From assembly GCF_022489035.1 (NCBI RefSeq), contig NZ_JAKVTV010000003.1, positions 496,001-560,000 on the forward strand: a stretch of 64,000 nt of DNA, read 5' to 3'. This DNA is from Christiangramia lutea. Its GTDB lineage: Bacteria > Bacteroidota > Bacteroidia > Flavobacteriales > Flavobacteriaceae. This document shows, one piece after another, positions 63,074 to 64,000 of this stretch; position 1 is the first letter of the stretch; the number at the start of each line of letters is the position of its first letter. The position numbers and the translations under genes were made by a program. Below the pieces are notes generated by a model. The model was not told the origin of the DNA and ran no database searches. It was given only the letters and a program-made list of their open reading frames with translations.

Positions 63074-63756
63074 TCAACTCTTCGGAATGAAATCTGCCCC
63101 TATTTGTGCATGCAGATCTGTGGTAGATACTAAAGGCAAATCAAAATTTGTATTTTCAAACAGGATAGGCAATTCATTACAGCCTAAAATGATTCCATTT
63201 GCGCCCCGCTTTTTGAGCAGGTGCATTTGGTTTAAAAAGAGTTACCTGGCTTTTTCAGAAAAAATACCCTGGGTAAGTTCTTTCGATACAAAACATGAGC
63301 CTGGCTAAGACAATGCTCTTCAGGAATGATTGTTTCAATACCGTATTTCTCTCTTAATATCTTAGGAATAAAGTTCTTGGTCACTGTAGGTTTGCTCCCA
63401 AGGAGACCGAGCGTTTTTAAACCTTGTTTTTTCGCTTCTTTTCCAATGGCATCGGCTATACGGATAATGGAAATATCGATCCTGGGCTGCGCAAATTCGA
63501 AGACTATATGAGGAGTGATGGCACATATCACGATTGCTCTCGCTACTTTGTCTTATAACATTCTTGAGTTATTCAGGTAGCTTTCATTGATCTTTTTCAC
63601 ATTCTGTTCACGCCTTAGATCTATATTCTCACTATAGAGGAGAATTGGAGGATTGGCCTGGGATTCTATTTTTTCCTGAACCAGTTCCTTTATTTATGGA
63701 TAGCTAGTAATTGTGGAATGGTAGAAGGAGTCATCAATGAGATCAATTGATTCCAT
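63074..63756 (-). pseudogene. Decayed aspartate/glutamate racemase
   Basis: Read on the minus strand, family blocks follow in order but in shifting frames. From the ATG at 63756: FYHSTITSYP, then an in-frame stop and ELVQEKIESQANPPILLYS (about 63690-63600), another stop after INESYLNNSRML, then CAITPHIVF with IADAIGKEAKKQGLKTLGLLG (frame starting at 63531), GIETIIPEEH, then a frameshift to ELTQGIFSEKAR, a stop, LFLNQMHLLKKRGANGIILG, CNELPILF and STTDLHAQIGADF to the stop at 63074. At least three stops and one or two frame changes, with the family motifs still readable, mean recent loss. The catalytic Cys of the C-terminal half is still there (GCNE). It lies between the GT2 and rhodanese genes. 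Confidence 0.85.
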
Positions 63757-63760
63757 GAAA

Positions 63761-64000
63761 TTAGAATGTATAGTTGATATAGGCTCCTTCGAGATCAAAG
63801 ATCTTTTCAAAACCCATTTTCTTCATAATACGGGCTGCTTTACTACTTCTTCCGCCTACTTTGCAATAAACATATACAGGCTTATTCTTATCTAGTTTTT
63901 CAAGGCCGGCTAAAAAAGTTTTCTGATCGAAGAAATCAAGGTTCTGAGCATCTTCTATGGCCCCCTGATTGAATTCTCCCGGTGTTCTTACGTCTATTAA
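63761..64000 (-). CDS. Rhodanese-like domain protein, 5'-partial
   Basis: Open from the right edge to a stop at 63761-63763: the last 79 residues. Sequence begins IDVRTPGEFNQGAI and contains the active-site loop VYCKVGGRSSKAA with the catalytic Cys, as in single-domain rhodaneses such as GlpE/PspE. Sulfur transfer from thiosulfate is the family reaction. The N-terminus is outside the window, so a signal or extra domain cannot be excluded. Five bases separate its stop from the start of the racemase pseudogene. Confidence 0.88.
   Translation of the reverse strand, partial: LIDVRTPGEFNQGAIEDAQNLDFFDQKTFLAGLEKLDKNKPVYVYCKVGGRSSKAARIMKKMGFEKIFDLEGAYINYTF

Noticed and set aside
1-64000. CRISPR arrays, tRNA or rRNA genes, insertion sequences, integrases or prophage
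   Set aside because: Looked for on both strands by eye; none found. A small ncRNA could be missed without a covariance-model search.

Overview
The window is an ordinary-looking stretch of chromosome from a member of the Bacteroidota. It is most likely a marine-type flavobacterium (Flavobacteriaceae), of the sort represented by Gramella, Salegentibacter or Zunongwangia. This rests on the AT-rich composition, the lipoprotein and signal-peptide style, the families seen only or mainly in this phylum (DUF4494, DUF5723, YwqE-type PHP phosphatase paired with Wza/Wzc), a ProB without a PUA domain, and several TAnnTTTG-like -7 promoter boxes. I see no phage, transposase, integrase, CRISPR array, rRNA or tRNA. 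The genus is a guess; the family is a fairly firm inference.

Layout. (1) 1-14762 is a surface polysaccharide locus. It holds two PglD-type acetyltransferases, a triple-repeat lipoprotein, a polymerase-like membrane protein, a GT4 glycosyltransferase and a compact pglC-pglD-pglE-pglF set that should make UDP-N,N'-diacetylbacillosamine and load it on undecaprenyl phosphate. Export and control genes follow: Wza, the Wzc tyrosine kinase, a CpsB/YwqE phosphatase and a Wzi-like outer-membrane protein. (2) 14855-19574: an exonuclease-endonuclease-phosphatase family protein, a PAP2 phosphatase, and a vWA plus AAA+ (Mg-chelatase-like) pair. (3) 19599-24570: the threonine operon thrA-thrB-thrC, preceded by a short Thr/Ile-rich leader peptide. 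(4) 24579-34754, minus strand: S10 carboxypeptidase, ABC1/UbiB kinase, KefB-type antiporter, M61 peptidase, and the proline operon proC-proB-proA. (5) 35348-42393: a light-sensing cluster with a giant CheB-CheR-PAS-histidine kinase, a bacteriophytochrome, a stand-alone receiver and a heme oxygenase that would supply the biliverdin chromophore. (6) 42454-55464: gamma-glutamyltransferase, pseudouridine synthase, M3 peptidase, WrbA, AraC regulator, the ybbP-ybbA-tesA neighbourhood, a DUF5723 outer-membrane protein and two related small membrane proteins. (7) 55629-64000: a small orphan ORF behind a cluster of inverted repeats, a DASS transporter and PEP carboxykinase, a CDGSH protein, a META lipoprotein, DUF2541, DUF4494, a GT2 synthase behind a sigma-54-like promoter, a decayed Asp/Glu racemase and the end of a rhodanese gene.

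The items most worth a second look are the threonine leader peptide, the triple-repeat lipoprotein next to the polysaccharide locus, the phytochrome/CheB-CheR signalling cluster, the sigma-54-like box before the GT2 gene, the TGTTTA inverted-repeat cluster before the orphan small ORF, and the racemase pseudogene. No single locus is clearly a wholly new system. ORF starts were moved in several cases from an upstream TTG/GTG or in-frame ATG to the ATG that gives a proper signal peptide or family N-terminus; each case is stated in the entry.
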